64,000 nt of DNA from Vibrio injensis (GCF_001895205.1 NZ_BDJF01000027.1:248001-312000), one strand, 5' to 3'. Shown: positions 49,549 to 59,024, counted from the stretch's first letter. Translations and numbers: made by a program. Notes: generated by a model from the sequence alone, not told the origin.

Positions 49549-49973
49549 TAGGTCCCTGCAACAATTAACATAGCCACATTATAGTGGAGAAAGACAAACT
49601 TTTGACAGCGTTATCAATACGCTGGCTCATCGCAAAAAATTCTCATCCTGAAGGCACAATTGTATACAAAATCTAGTGAGTAGGTTACTGATTTTGTATC
49701 TTTTATAAATGTACTTACTCCATTTTGAGCAGATTCTTGAAATATGCAAGCACCGATTTCCGATCTGCTTTAACGTTTTTTAATTGGATACTCATTGACC
49801 GTAATTTATGTGCACTTGATCATTGTTCCGAGGCATTAAATGAATGGTTCGGGAGCTAATTTTATCTTTCGTTTACGGTCTTGATACGGAGATGAGACTT
49901 ATTTCACTATCAAGCTTGGTTTCTGATAAAAATGTTATAACATGCACAAAGGTCATCCCATGGTGCAGTGCTC
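49549..49973. other. Divergent intergenic region upstream of the AraC regulator
   Basis: 425 bp without a gene. It contains one inverted repeat (49664-49673 with 49690-49699) and otherwise A+T-rich promoter-type DNA. A TTGATCATTGTT near 49816 resembles an RctB 12-mer weakly and is not claimed. Confidence 0.45.
49664..49699. other. Inverted repeat ATACAAAATC/GATTTTGTAT
   Basis: Two 10-nt arms separated by 16 nt, in the space between the divergent PEGA and AraC genes. Centre-to-centre spacing of 26 nt could suit a dimeric regulator; a terminator is also possible. Confidence 0.45.
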
Positions 49974-50786
49974 ATGAGTCAATATTTAGTGAAGAATCCA
50001 GAAAGAGCCAAACTTTTGTCGCCTCGTCCGGCGGAGTTAATTACTTTACCCGCTTATATGGATTGCCATGATCATAGTTACACACAAATTGTGATTGGCT
50101 TAAAAGGTCAAGCGGATTTCGAAGTGTCTGGTGTCGGTAATATTGTCGGACCTGGACAAGGATGTGTCGTAACTTCTGGTACTGGGCATGCTTTCGGTGC
50201 AACGGTAGGACAATCGGACATTTTGGTGTTGAATTTGCCCTTACCCCAAGGGGATGATCCTTTAACGTTACAGAGAATCAATGAGCTGGCACGTAGCGAC
50301 ATTTATTTTCAACTCGATAAGCAGATTCAAAAACTTATTCAAATGTTAGTGCTGGAAATGCACGCCAGCCCAGACGATTTATTGCTCAGTCGAGCATGCA
50401 GTGATACCGTGGTTGCTTTATTGTTGCGTCACATCTCGGCATTTGAGGTGCATCGTAAAGAGGCGCGTTTTGATTTAGAGGCGATCGATCGCTATATCGA
50501 ACAGCATTTAAGTCGACGCATTTCTGTCGCTCAGTTAGCTGGCAGTGTTTATTTAGGTGAGAGTCAATTCCATCAATTATTCAAAGAGCAGCTGGGCATC
50601 ACCCCTCATCAATATGTGTTGAGTAAACGAGTGGATATGGCGAAACAACTCCTTGAACAAGCTCGATTTACTTTGGGACAAGTTGCCGAGTTGACCGGTT
50701 TTTCTAATCAAAGTTCGTTCACTCATACTTTTTCTCGTTTACAAGGTATTTCGCCTTCTCAATACAAAAAGCAGTGTAGCCGATAA
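49974..50786 (+). CDS. AraC-family transcriptional regulator (likely controls put genes)
   Basis: A 270-residue regulator. An N-terminal cupin-type sensor domain (about 15-110, HDHSYTQIVIGLKGQADFE) precedes a C-terminal AraC/XylS double helix-turn-helix (about 165-268, including RISVAQLAGSVYLGESQFHQ and GISPSQYKK). It sits immediately upstream of, and co-oriented with, putA. In V. vulnificus an AraC-type PutR activates putAP, so this may be PutR, but sequence alone cannot prove it. ATG 49974 is preferred to GTG 49968; neither has a good ribosome-binding site. Confidence 0.85.
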   Translation: MSQYLVKNPERAKLLSPRPAELITLPAYMDCHDHSYTQIVIGLKGQADFEVSGVGNIVGPGQGCVVTSGTGHAFGATVGQSDILVLNLPLPQGDDPLTLQRINELARSDIYFQLDKQIQKLIQMLVLEMHASPDDLLLSRACSDTVVALLLRHISAFEVHRKEARFDLEAIDRYIEQHLSRRISVAQLAGSVYLGESQFHQLFKEQLGITPHQYVLSKRVDMAKQLLEQARFTLGQVAELTGFSNQSSFTHTFSRLQGISPSQYKKQCSR

Positions 50787-51143
50787 GTCTCTTGTTACGC
50801 GTTGCGAACTCGTATTAAGCCAACAACAGCAGCAAGACTAAACGTTGGTCTTGCTGAATTCCTCATCATCGATTCGATAACACAGCGCGATTATGTTTTC
50901 CTAGGCATCGATTACTGTGCATTTAACGGCATATTGACGTTGTTTTTTTGAAAAAATATCAGTGATTTTGCTTTTTCTTATGACCTTAATTGCTGTGATT
51001 TTGTTTTTGTTTTGTTAAAAAGACGAGTTTTTCACAAAAATTCCGGAGTTTTTGACAAGTATTATTGATGCGCTCAAAATACACTGCTTGCCATTGACTG
51101 AAATCCGAGCCACATCCCTCGGATAGGAGATTGAGGAAAACGC
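50787..51143 (+). promoter_or_regulatory. putA upstream region and candidate promoter
   Basis: 357 bp before putA, very A+T-rich after 50940. TTGACA (51052-51057), a 17-bp spacer and CAAAAT (51075-51080) form a candidate promoter 64 bp ahead of putA. TGTGA (around 50994) and TTCACA (around 51031) half-sites suggest CRP influence but do not form a consensus-spaced palindrome. Confidence 0.45.
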
Positions 51144-54100
51144 ATGTTTACAGCAATAGATGTGTTGAATCCCAAATTTATTGAGCAACCGCTTAGTAAG
51201 CTTTGGGGACAGATCTCGCCACTTTATATGGTGGACGAGTCTCAATGGCTAACCCAATTATTGCCTTTGGCAACGCCTAGCGATGAAGAAAAAACGTTAA
51301 TTACCACCAAAACAACACAGTTGATCACGGCGATCCGCCAAGACAAAAAATCGGTACAGATGATCGATGCACTGCTTCTAGAGTACAGCTTAGATACTCA
51401 AGAGGGGATTTTATTGATGTGTTTGGCGGAAGCTCTGATGCGTATTCCAGATGCACCAACAGCCGATGCATTTATTAAAGACCGATTGTCGATTGCGGAT
51501 TGGAAATCACACCTAAAAAATTCGGATTCTGTATTTGTTAATGCTTCAACCTGGGGCCTGATGCTGACTGGTAAAGTGATTGGCTTGGGAGAAAACCAAA
51601 CGCAAAGTCCGACTCAAGCGTTAAACCGTTTAGTCAATAAACTTTCTGAACCTGTGATCCGTAAGGCCATGCACCAAGCAATGAAAGTCATGGGTCATCA
51701 GTTTGTACTTGGGCGTACGATTAGCGAAGCGCAAAAAAATGGCCGCGTGATGCGCGATAAAGGTTATACCTATTCGTTTGATATGTTGGGTGAAGCGGCG
51801 TTAACCACCAGCGATGCCAGCAAATATTTAAAAGATTATTTAATGGCGATTGAAGCGGTTGGCCGCGACCAGTATGGGTTGGATACTAGCCCGGCGCCCT
51901 CGGTCTCGATTAAGCTATCGGCGTTGCACCCACGCTATGAAGTCGCTAACCAAACTCGCGTTATGGATGAGCTATACCAGACTCTGTTGCAGTTATTAGT
52001 CCGAGCGAGAGAATTGGATGTCGCTATTACTATTGACGCCGAAGAAGCCGATCGTTTAGAGCTGTCGTTACAGCTGTTTGAAAAATTGTACAGCTGTGAA
52101 CACGTTAAAGGCTGGGGCAAGTTTGGTTTAGTGGTTCAGGCGTATTCTAAACGTGCTTTACCAACGTTGGTTTGGTTGACCGCGCTTGCCAAACAACAGG
52201 GTTGTTGTATTCCCGTCCGTCTTGTTAAGGGGGCTTATTGGGATAGCGAGATTAAATGGTCACAGCAGCGAGGCTATCAGCGTTACCCAGTGTTTACTCG
52301 TAAAGAAGCCACCGATGTTTCTTACTTAGCTTGTGCTCGATTCTTATTGAGTGATGGGGTTCGTGGTCATATTTTCCCTCAGTTTGCAACTCATAATGCT
52401 CACACTGTATCGGCAATTGCGGTAATGGCGAGCCATAAAGATTTCGAGTTTCAACGTCTGCATGGTATGGGTGACGGCTTGTATCACCATGCCATCAAAG
52501 CGTATCAGCAATCGGTACGTATTTACGCACCTGTTGGTAGCCATAAAGATCTGCTGCCTTATCTCGTCCGTCGCCTATTAGAAAATGGCGCGAATAGCTC
52601 TTTTGTTCATCGTTTAGTCGATGCACGCTGTCCGGTTGATAGTTTAACTCAGCATCCGGTTGATGCGCTATTAGCGTTCGAGACGTTACATAACAGTAAA
52701 ATCCCACTGCCGCCACAGATCTTCCCTGAACGCAAAAATTCAGATGGGATCAATATTGATATTCAAAGTGAAGCGCAACCATTTGAACAGCAAGTACATC
52801 ATTTTTTAAGCCATCAATGGCAAGCCGCTCCCATTGTTAATGGCCAGTCACTGTTCGAAAGCATGATCAAGGAAAATATGGCTCCTGTAGCGGTCACCGC
52901 TCCGTATGACCGCCGAGTTCATGTTGGACAAGTCTACCATTCAAGCCATGATCATGTTTCCGAAGCGATAGCCATTGCTCAAGCCGGTTTTAGTCATTGG
53001 CAGCAAACGCCAGCTAAGCAACGTGCTGAAAAATTGCTTAACCTAGCCGATTTGTTGGAGTCGAATTTAGCCGAGCTGTGTGCGCTTTGCCATCAAGAAG
53101 CAGGTAAAACCATTCATGATGCGATTGATGAGGTTCGCGAGGCGGTGGATTTCTGTCGTTATTATGCGAATCAAATTGGCGGTTTAGCTCCATTCACGAT
53201 GGACGGTTTTGATGGCGTAACTCGTCAAGTTTCACGTCAAGGATGTGGTGTGTTTGTGTGCATTAGTCCATGGAACTTTCCGTTAGCGATTTTCCTTGGC
53301 CAGATCACGGCCGCGTTAGTGGCAGGCAATACGGTGGTTGCTAAACCCGCGGAGCAGACCAGTTTGATCGCCGCGCGTGCTGTTGAACTAATGCTTGAAG
53401 CTGGCTTCCCCCATTACGCTATTCAATTTTTACCCGGTCGAGGCTCTGAAATAGGTCATGCGTTGACCTCACATCCTGCGATTGCTGGTGTGGTGTTCAC
53501 AGGATCGACAGCGACTGCTCAGCGTATCAATCAAACACTGGCTGAGCGAGAGTCTAAGCCTGTACCTCTGATTGCTGAGACGGGAGGGCAAAATGCGATG
53601 ATCGTCGATAGTACGGCTCTGCCCGAGCAAGTGGTGCGCGACGTGTTACGCTCGGCCTTTGCCTCGGCTGGTCAACGCTGCTCAGCGTTACGGGTATTGT
53701 TTGTGCAGCAAGATATCGCAGATCGCGTGATCAGTTTGATTCAAGGCGCTATGCAGGAGCTATCGGTTGGCATGCCTTACCTGCACAGTACCGATGTCGG
53801 GCCAGTGATTGATGCAAAGGCAAAACAAGGTTTAGAGAAACACATTGCTCACATGAACCAGACTCAGAAAAAAATTGCTCAATTAACGTTAGCTGATGAC
53901 TGTCAATATGGCGATTTCGTAGCACCGACTGCGTTTGAAATCTCAGGAATTGATTGTTTAAGCGAGGAGCAGTTTGGGCCTATTTTGCATATTGTTCGCT
54001 ACCAAGCGAATGAGCTGGCTCAGGTGGTGCAGCAGATCAACGCGACAGGTTATGGCTTGACGATGGGGATTCATAGCCGCAATGAAACCACTTATCGTTG

Positions 54101-54263
54101 GATAGAGAAGCATGCTCGAGTCGGTAACTGCTATATCAATCGCGATCAAGTTGGTGCGGTGGTTGGAGTGCAGCCATTTGGTGGGCAAGGACTATCTGGC
54201 ACTGGTCCGAAAGCGGGTGGGCCACATTATTTATATCGTTTTACTCAAGCACAATATAGCTAG
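51144..54263 (+). CDS. putA: Bifunctional proline dehydrogenase / P5C dehydrogenase
   Basis: A 1039-residue PutA. The PRODH barrel (about 130-480) has SIKLSALHPRYE, RLVKGAYWDSEIK and the FAD-side motif YAPVGSHKDLLPYLVRRLLENG. The P5CDH domain (about 540-1030) has SPWNFPLAIFLGQ, Glu812 in ETGGQNAMIVDS and catalytic Cys846 in SAGQRCSALR. It oxidises proline to glutamate by channelling. The ribbon-helix-helix repressor domain of E. coli PutA is missing, so it is not autoregulatory. The usual C-terminal ALDH-like domain is also absent from this chain and is encoded by the next gene. It is the first gene of putA-CTD-putP. Confidence 0.96.
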   Translation: MFTAIDVLNPKFIEQPLSKLWGQISPLYMVDESQWLTQLLPLATPSDEEKTLITTKTTQLITAIRQDKKSVQMIDALLLEYSLDTQEGILLMCLAEALMRIPDAPTADAFIKDRLSIADWKSHLKNSDSVFVNASTWGLMLTGKVIGLGENQTQSPTQALNRLVNKLSEPVIRKAMHQAMKVMGHQFVLGRTISEAQKNGRVMRDKGYTYSFDMLGEAALTTSDASKYLKDYLMAIEAVGRDQYGLDTSPAPSVSIKLSALHPRYEVANQTRVMDELYQTLLQLLVRARELDVAITIDAEEADRLELSLQLFEKLYSCEHVKGWGKFGLVVQAYSKRALPTLVWLTALAKQQGCCIPVRLVKGAYWDSEIKWSQQRGYQRYPVFTRKEATDVSYLACARFLLSDGVRGHIFPQFATHNAHTVSAIAVMASHKDFEFQRLHGMGDGLYHHAIKAYQQSVRIYAPVGSHKDLLPYLVRRLLENGANSSFVHRLVDARCPVDSLTQHPVDALLAFETLHNSKIPLPPQIFPERKNSDGINIDIQSEAQPFEQQVHHFLSHQWQAAPIVNGQSLFESMIKENMAPVAVTAPYDRRVHVGQVYHSSHDHVSEAIAIAQAGFSHWQQTPAKQRAEKLLNLADLLESNLAELCALCHQEAGKTIHDAIDEVREAVDFCRYYANQIGGLAPFTMDGFDGVTRQVSRQGCGVFVCISPWNFPLAIFLGQITAALVAGNTVVAKPAEQTSLIAARAVELMLEAGFPHYAIQFLPGRGSEIGHALTSHPAIAGVVFTGSTATAQRINQTLAERESKPVPLIAETGGQNAMIVDSTALPEQVVRDVLRSAFASAGQRCSALRVLFVQQDIADRVISLIQGAMQELSVGMPYLHSTDVGPVIDAKAKQGLEKHIAHMNQTQKKIAQLTLADDCQYGDFVAPTAFEISGIDCLSEEQFGPILHIVRYQANELAQVVQQINATGYGLTMGIHSRNETTYRWIEKHARVGNCYINRDQVGAVVGVQPFGGQGLSGTGPKAGGPHYLYRFTQAQYS

Positions 54264-54286
54264 TCGATAAAACTAAGGAGTCATTT

Positions 54287-54985
54287 ATGGTACATCAAGT
54301 CACCCGTTTTACCGATGCTTTCTCAGCTTGGGAAAACTGGAACTTAACCGATTTCGATTTTAAATGTGAGTGCTTACTGTCATTGAAATCATCGTTAAAA
54401 GAAAGTATGCCTGGATTAGCCAATGTAGTCTCTTTTCACCTTGAGCAAGCCAGTGCATTACTGGCGCGTTCACACTCCTTGATTGGTCCTACGGGCGAAA
54501 CCAATGAACTGTATACCGCAGGGCGAGGAGTCACGCTACTTATCCAAAATGACGTGAGTATAACGGCTAAGCAAGCATTAGTGGCCCAGTTATGCGGTGC
54601 GTTGGTGGCGGGCAATAGCGTCATTATCTGCAGTGATGACCGAGAGCTTATAGCAGCCTTAACGGAAGCTAATCAGCAGTCGTCCTTACCGATTAATTTA
54701 CTGCAGTTTAGCCCATTGGATGCGTATCAGGCATTAATTGAATCAGACATTCGCAGTGTTGGCTACGTTGGCTCTGCCTCGTTTGAACATCGCCTTAATC
54801 GCCAACTTGCTCAGCGTACTGGTGCCATTATTAATCTTGTTTCAGAAACCGATCTCACCACGATTCCCGTGGCACACGATCCACACTTATCGCTGCGTTT
54901 TATTACCGAACGTACGCGCACTATAAATATAACAGCAGTGGGTGGTAACGCGACGCTCTTAGAGTTAGGCAACGAAGCCCATTAA
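54287..54985 (+). CDS. Stand-alone C-terminal ALDH-like domain of PutA
   Basis: A 232-residue protein often labelled a P5C dehydrogenase, but it is only a half domain. It begins with a helical lead-in, then LIGPTGETNELYTAGRGVTL and an ALDH Rossmann-like core (LCGALVAGNSVIICSDDREL). It ends RTRTINITAVGGNATLLELG, matching the tail of long PutA proteins (E. coli: VNTAAAGGNASLMTIG). The catalytic Cys and Glu are absent, so no dehydrogenase activity is expected. In long PutAs this domain shapes the substrate tunnel and assists dimerisation; here it probably docks onto PutA in trans. It starts 23 nt after putA, with AAGGAG upstream. Confidence 0.85.
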   Translation: MVHQVTRFTDAFSAWENWNLTDFDFKCECLLSLKSSLKESMPGLANVVSFHLEQASALLARSHSLIGPTGETNELYTAGRGVTLLIQNDVSITAKQALVAQLCGALVAGNSVIICSDDRELIAALTEANQQSSLPINLLQFSPLDAYQALIESDIRSVGYVGSASFEHRLNRQLAQRTGAIINLVSETDLTTIPVAHDPHLSLRFITERTRTINITAVGGNATLLELGNEAH

Positions 54986-54991
54986 TCCTGA

Positions 54992-55020
54992 CCCTCCTCT
55001 TGTTAAATAAGAGAGGAGGG
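54992..55020 (+). other. Hairpin between the PutA CTD gene and putP
   Basis: A 9-bp perfect stem (54992-55000 with 55012-55020), with alternative extension of CTCTT/AAGAG inside the loop. No T-tract, so it is probably an mRNA processing or stability element rather than a terminator. Confidence 0.5.
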
Positions 55021-55051
55021 AAAGCGATCTTAGTAAATAGAGGAAATATCA

Positions 55052-56542
55052 ATGGAAAATAGCTTTGCTATTACGACCACCTTCATTATCTATCTGATAT
55101 TGATGTTGGCGATCGGTGTGTTTGCCTATCAGCGAACCAAAAACTCATCAGACTACTTTCTAGGGGGCCGTTCTCTTGGGCCATGGCCAGCTGCGCTCTC
55201 GGCTGGGGCATCGGATATGAGTGGTTGGTTGTTATTAGGTTTACCCGGCTACGCTTATGCGGCAGGGATTGAAGCCTTTTGGCTCGCGGGTGGCTTACTC
55301 TTGGGAACATGGGCTAACTGGTTAATTACAGCAAAACGGTTACGCACTTACAGTATTACCACCGACGCCCTGACATTGCCTGAGTTTTTATCGCGGCGCT
55401 TTAATGATAAATCGAAACTGATTCAAACCATCTCAGCCTTTTTCATTTTGTTATTTTTTCTTTTCTATACCAGTTCAGGTTTAGTCGCGGGTGGTAAATT
55501 ATTTGAAACCGTCTTTGGGATTGATTACACCACGGCGGTGATCATTGGCACGATTTGCGTGGTGTCCTATACCTTATTTGGTGGTTTTCTGGCCGTATCT
55601 TGGACCGATTTGGTGCAAGGTTTATTGATGGCAGCGGCGTTGCTGATTGTCCCGATCACCGCAATGAATGGTGGCTTTAGTCAATTGAGTTCAGATTTGA
55701 GCGCTATTAACCCGCAATTATTGACTCTATGGGATGATATTCAAGGTAAGCCTCTTTCAAGTATTGCCATTCTCTCCCTCGTGGCTTGGGGCTTTGGCTA
55801 TTTTGGTCAACCACATATTTTGGCACGTTTTAAGGCGGCTCGCTCAAACAAAGATTTAACTACAGCGCGTTGGATTGCTGTATTTTGGACGGCACTGTCG
55901 ATGTTTGGAGCGATGTTAGTGGGTTTAGTTGGCCTAGTTTATGTTACGCAAAATGGGTCGATTCAGCTCGATGATGGTGAGCGAATCTTTATGCTGCTGG
56001 TGAACGCGGTGTTTCATCCAGTCATCGCCGGTATTCTGCTTGCGGCGATTTTAGCGGCCATCATGAGTACGGCGGATTCACAATTACTCGTTTCTTCTTC
56101 AGCGCTAGCAGAGGATTTCTATAAGCAAGTTTTCAAACAAGAGGCGACTTCAGAAGAGATCGTTAAAGTAGGGCGCTTTTCCGTTGTGCTGATATCGATT
56201 GTTGCGTTAGTGTTAGCGATGACACCGGATAGCTCGGTGCTTGGCTTGGTGTCTTATGCGTGGGCGGGCTTTGGTGCCGCTTTTGGTCCAGCATTGGTAC
56301 TTAGCCTTTATTGGTCGCGTATGAATCGCAATGGTGCTCTAGCTGGAATCATCACCGGTGGCGTGACAATTGTGGTCTGGAAACAATTGACTGGCGGTTG
56401 GTTTGATGTGTATGAAATCGTTCCTGGGATACTCTTTTCAACCTTAGCGATTGTGGCTGTTAGTTTGCTCACTGGTGAGCCAGAAGATACGGTTAAAGCG
56501 CAGCACAAAACCTTTCAAAAGAATTTAGTTGAATTAGATTAA
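55052..56542 (+). CDS. putP: Sodium/proline symporter
   Basis: A 496-residue SSS-family transporter with about 13 membrane helices. It carries the family pattern SSDYFLGGRSLGPWPAALSAGASDMSGW-like block in TM2 and the Na+-site region AILAAIMSTADSQLLVSSSALAEDFY. It imports proline with Na+, feeding PutA. A GAGGAAA ribosome-binding site precedes the ATG. It is the last gene of the put operon, followed by a strong terminator. Confidence 0.96.
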   Translation: MENSFAITTTFIIYLILMLAIGVFAYQRTKNSSDYFLGGRSLGPWPAALSAGASDMSGWLLLGLPGYAYAAGIEAFWLAGGLLLGTWANWLITAKRLRTYSITTDALTLPEFLSRRFNDKSKLIQTISAFFILLFFLFYTSSGLVAGGKLFETVFGIDYTTAVIIGTICVVSYTLFGGFLAVSWTDLVQGLLMAAALLIVPITAMNGGFSQLSSDLSAINPQLLTLWDDIQGKPLSSIAILSLVAWGFGYFGQPHILARFKAARSNKDLTTARWIAVFWTALSMFGAMLVGLVGLVYVTQNGSIQLDDGERIFMLLVNAVFHPVIAGILLAAILAAIMSTADSQLLVSSSALAEDFYKQVFKQEATSEEIVKVGRFSVVLISIVALVLAMTPDSSVLGLVSYAWAGFGAAFGPALVLSLYWSRMNRNGALAGIITGGVTIVVWKQLTGGWFDVYEIVPGILFSTLAIVAVSLLTGEPEDTVKAQHKTFQKNLVELD

Positions 56543-56566
56543 ACTTCGTACAGACTAACGTTATTC

Positions 56567-56596
56567 AGCCCCATGTTGATCATGGGGCTTTTTTTT
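56567..56596 (+). terminator. Intrinsic terminator of the put operon
   Basis: A 9-bp perfect stem (56567-56575 with 56581-56589), 5-nt loop, followed by eight T. Confidence 0.93.
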
Positions 56597-56718
56597 ATTG
56601 CGTCTACATGTCTCAAATCTGGCCGCTTGTCACTTTGCAAAATGGGTGCTACGTATTACCATAGCCAGTGTTAAGTCAAAGGGATACCTTGGATTTGACG
56701 TTAACTCATTACTTTAAA

Positions 56719-56851
56719 ATTCTCAGGGCGGGGCGAAATTCCCCACCGGTGGTATGCCTATTAGGGCCAGCCCACGAGCGCTCGATTCGTCGAGGTCAGC
56801 AGATCTGGTGAGAAGCCAGAGCCGACGGTTATAGTCCGGATGAGAGAGAAT
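56719..56851 (+). ncRNA. FMN riboswitch (RFN element) upstream of ribB
   Basis: A complete RFN element. P1 pairs ATTCTC (56719-56724) with GAGAAT (56846-56851). The conserved blocks AGGGCGGGGCGAAATTCCCC, ACCGGTGGTA, AGCCCACGAGCG, and the closing GCCGACGGTTATAGTCCGGA are in the normal order. FMN binding should lower ribB expression. The 110-nt platform to the ribB start has no clear terminator (no strong stem with a T-run), so translational control is more likely. Confidence 0.96.
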
Positions 56852-56961
56852 GACAAATACGCCAATAGTGTCTAGCGAGGATTTACTGAGCTTGCCATTA
56901 TGGTGCCTTTCGTTTTGCCTCATAAAACTGCCCTGATTCTGGTCATTATTAGGAGTAAACC

Positions 56962-57618
56962 ATGAATCAGTTGTCACTACTTGCCGAATTTGGCGATTCA
57001 ATCACTCGAGTAGAAAATGCGTTACACGCTTTACGTGAAGGGCGTGGTGTTTTATTGCTTGATGATGAAGATCGTGAAAATGAAGGCGATATTATCTATT
57101 CTGCAGAAAAGTTGACCAGCCAACAAATGGCGTTGATGATCCGCGAATGCAGCGGGATTGTCTGTCTATGCTTAACCGATGAGCAGGCCAATAAACTCGA
57201 ACTGCCGCCGATGGTCTCTGTCAATGACAGCAAAAACCAAACCGCGTTTACCGTATCGATAGAAGCACGTCATGGTGTGACGACGGGAGTGTCCGCTCAA
57301 GATCGTGTGACCACGATTAAAACGGCGATCAATCCACAAGCTAAACCGGATGATTTAGCTCGCCCAGGTCATGTTTTTCCTTTACGTGCTCGTAAAGGAG
57401 GCGTAATGACGCGACGTGGCCACACCGAAGGCACGGTAGATTTAATGCAAATGGCAGGATTATTACCCGCTGGCGTGTTATGTGAGGTAACCAATCCGGA
57501 TGGCACGATGGCAAAAACCCCAGAGATTGTTGCTTTTGGCCGTTTACACAATATGCCCGTTTTAACCATTGAAGACATCGTTCAGTATCGTCTTATCGCA
57601 CAGCAAAAACTGGCGTAA
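56962..57618 (+). CDS. ribB: 3,4-dihydroxy-2-butanone 4-phosphate synthase
   Basis: A 218-residue riboflavin-pathway enzyme converting ribulose-5-phosphate to DHBP and formate. Active-site motif [16 protein letters not shown] is at about 33-48, with later conserved [15 protein letters not shown] and [16 protein letters not shown]. It is the stand-alone RibB type, with no GTP cyclohydrolase II domain. AGGAG lies 8 nt before the ATG. It is controlled by the FMN riboswitch directly upstream. Monocistronic, followed by two strong hairpins. Confidence 0.97.
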   Translation: MNQLSLLAEFGDSITRVENALHALREGRGVLLLDDEDRENEGDIIYSAEKLTSQQMALMIRECSGIVCLCLTDEQANKLELPPMVSVNDSKNQTAFTVSIEARHGVTTGVSAQDRVTTIKTAINPQAKPDDLARPGHVFPLRARKGGVMTRRGHTEGTVDLMQMAGLLPAGVLCEVTNPDGTMAKTPEIVAFGRLHNMPVLTIEDIVQYRLIAQQKLA

Positions 57619-57670
57619 TCGTACGATGTCATTTCAGGTTTAATAAGGGATGACGCAAGTGTAAAGCCTT

Positions 57671-57752
57671 TATACTGAGGCGCTGTTGAGAGTTTGAAAC
57701 CGCTAGTCTCGAAATCTCAACAGCGCCTCATTGTTCATGTTAGAATGAACAA
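57671..57752 (+). other. Tandem hairpins between ribB and the helicase gene
   Basis: A 15-bp perfect stem (57677-57691 with 57715-57729, 23-nt loop) is directly followed by an 8-bp stem (57731-57738 with 57745-57752, 6-nt loop). A 5-bp stem TGTAG/CTACA at about 57756-57776 follows. TATACT at 57671-57676 is a -10-like box just before the first arm. Either the ribB terminator or a structured helicase leader; there is no T-run after the main stem. Confidence 0.6.
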
Positions 57753-57797
57753 TATTGTAGTACGTTTTGTTCTACATCATCTTATTTAGAGTCTGCT

Positions 57798-58985
57798 ATG
57801 TCATTTACACAACTTGGGCTAAACGAAGCACTGATCAAATCAGTCGCTGAGCTTGGTTATCAAACTCCAACCACCATTCAAAAACAAGCCATTCCGGTTA
57901 TTTTAAAAGGCCAAGATCTGATTGCCGCTGCGCAAACCGGGACCGGTAAAACGGCCAGTTTTGTGCTACCAATTTTAGATAGATTAATCCAAGGGCAGAC
58001 TCAGCGTAAAAAACGTATTCGCGCGCTGATTTTAGTCCCGACTCGTGAGCTTGCCATCCAAGTTGCGGATAATGTCAAACAGTATGCTCAATACACGCCG
58101 TTAACCAGTTTGGCGATGTATGGTGGTGTTGATGAGCAGGCACAAAAACAGCAACTGATTGAAGGCGTAGATGTTCTGGTTGCTACCCCCGGACGACTGC
58201 TTGATATGTACGCTCAACGAGCGGTACATTTTGATGAAATTGAAGTGGTTGTGCTGGATGAAGCGGATCGAATGCTCGACATGGGCTTTATTGAAGCGAT
58301 TAATAAAATCATTCAACGTTTACCAACTGAAGCACAATTTTTACTTTTTTCCGCAACCTTATCGAATAAGGTTCGTGAACTGGCTAAAACTGCGGTCGGT
58401 GAAGCTCATGAGATCAGCATTGCAGCGAACCAAGCGTCGAAGTCGAATATTACCCAGTGGCTTATTACGGTAGATAAAGATAAAAAGTCTGCATTATTGA
58501 GCCACTTAATTCATGAGTATCAATGGGATCAAGCGCTTATTTTTATCGAAACCAAACACGGCGCTGCCAAATTGGCTTCACAATTAGAAAAAAGAGGGAT
58601 TGCCGCTGAAGCGTTTCATAGTGGTCGCAGCCAAGTGGTACGCGAGCAGCTGTTAGCAGATTTTAAAACTGGTAAGATCAAATATTTAATTGCGACCGGT
58701 GTTGCCGCGCGTGGTATCGATATCGATGAATTATCCCGAGTTATCAATTACGATTTACCTTTCCCTGCTGATGAATATGTTCATCGTATCGGACGTACTG
58801 GTCGAGCTGAGGCGAAAGGTGAGGCGATCTCTTTAGTATCGAAAGATAATTTTAAAAATTTATGCATGATAGAGAGCCGTTTAGGGCATTTGATTGAACG
58901 ACGAGAAATTGCAGGATTTGAGCCTAAACATCCTGTGCCGATATCGATTCTAAATTACGTGCCGAAGCACAAACGCACTCAATAA
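57798..58985 (+). CDS. rhlE: DEAD-box RNA helicase (RhlE-like)
   Basis: A 395-residue helicase. The Q motif region is SFTQLGLNEALIKSVAELGY. Motif I is AQTGTGKT, Ia PTREL, Ib TPGR, II DEAD, III SAT, V ATGVAARGID and VI HRIGRTGR, all intact. The basic C-terminal tail is short, so it is a compact RhlE-type enzyme acting on structured RNA or ribosome assembly intermediates. It is preceded by an unusually hairpin-rich leader and followed by a strong bidirectional terminator. Confidence 0.92.
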   Translation: MSFTQLGLNEALIKSVAELGYQTPTTIQKQAIPVILKGQDLIAAAQTGTGKTASFVLPILDRLIQGQTQRKKRIRALILVPTRELAIQVADNVKQYAQYTPLTSLAMYGGVDEQAQKQQLIEGVDVLVATPGRLLDMYAQRAVHFDEIEVVVLDEADRMLDMGFIEAINKIIQRLPTEAQFLLFSATLSNKVRELAKTAVGEAHEISIAANQASKSNITQWLITVDKDKKSALLSHLIHEYQWDQALIFIETKHGAAKLASQLEKRGIAAEAFHSGRSQVVREQLLADFKTGKIKYLIATGVAARGIDIDELSRVINYDLPFPADEYVHRIGRTGRAEAKGEAISLVSKDNFKNLCMIESRLGHLIERREIAGFEPKHPVPISILNYVPKHKRTQ

Positions 58986-59024
58986 AAAATGCGGCTGGTG
59001 GATTGTTTCTACCAGCCGCATTTT
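58986..59024. terminator. Bidirectional terminator after rhlE
   Basis: A 14-bp perfect stem (58986-58999 with 59011-59024) with an 11-nt loop, A-run at the left edge and T-run at the right edge, between convergent genes. Confidence 0.92.

Noticed and set aside
50068..50079. RctB-like 12-mer in the AraC-type regulator gene
   Set aside because: 10/12 match in coding sequence (HDHS codons); chance.
52948..52959. RctB-like 12-mer ATGATCATGTTT inside putA
   Set aside because: 11/12 match but single, within coding sequence and explained by His-Asp-His codons. It could be revisited with ChIP data.
54287..54985. Complete second P5C dehydrogenase
   Set aside because: Too short (232 aa), lacking catalytic Cys and Glu. 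It matches the non-catalytic C-terminal domain of long PutA.
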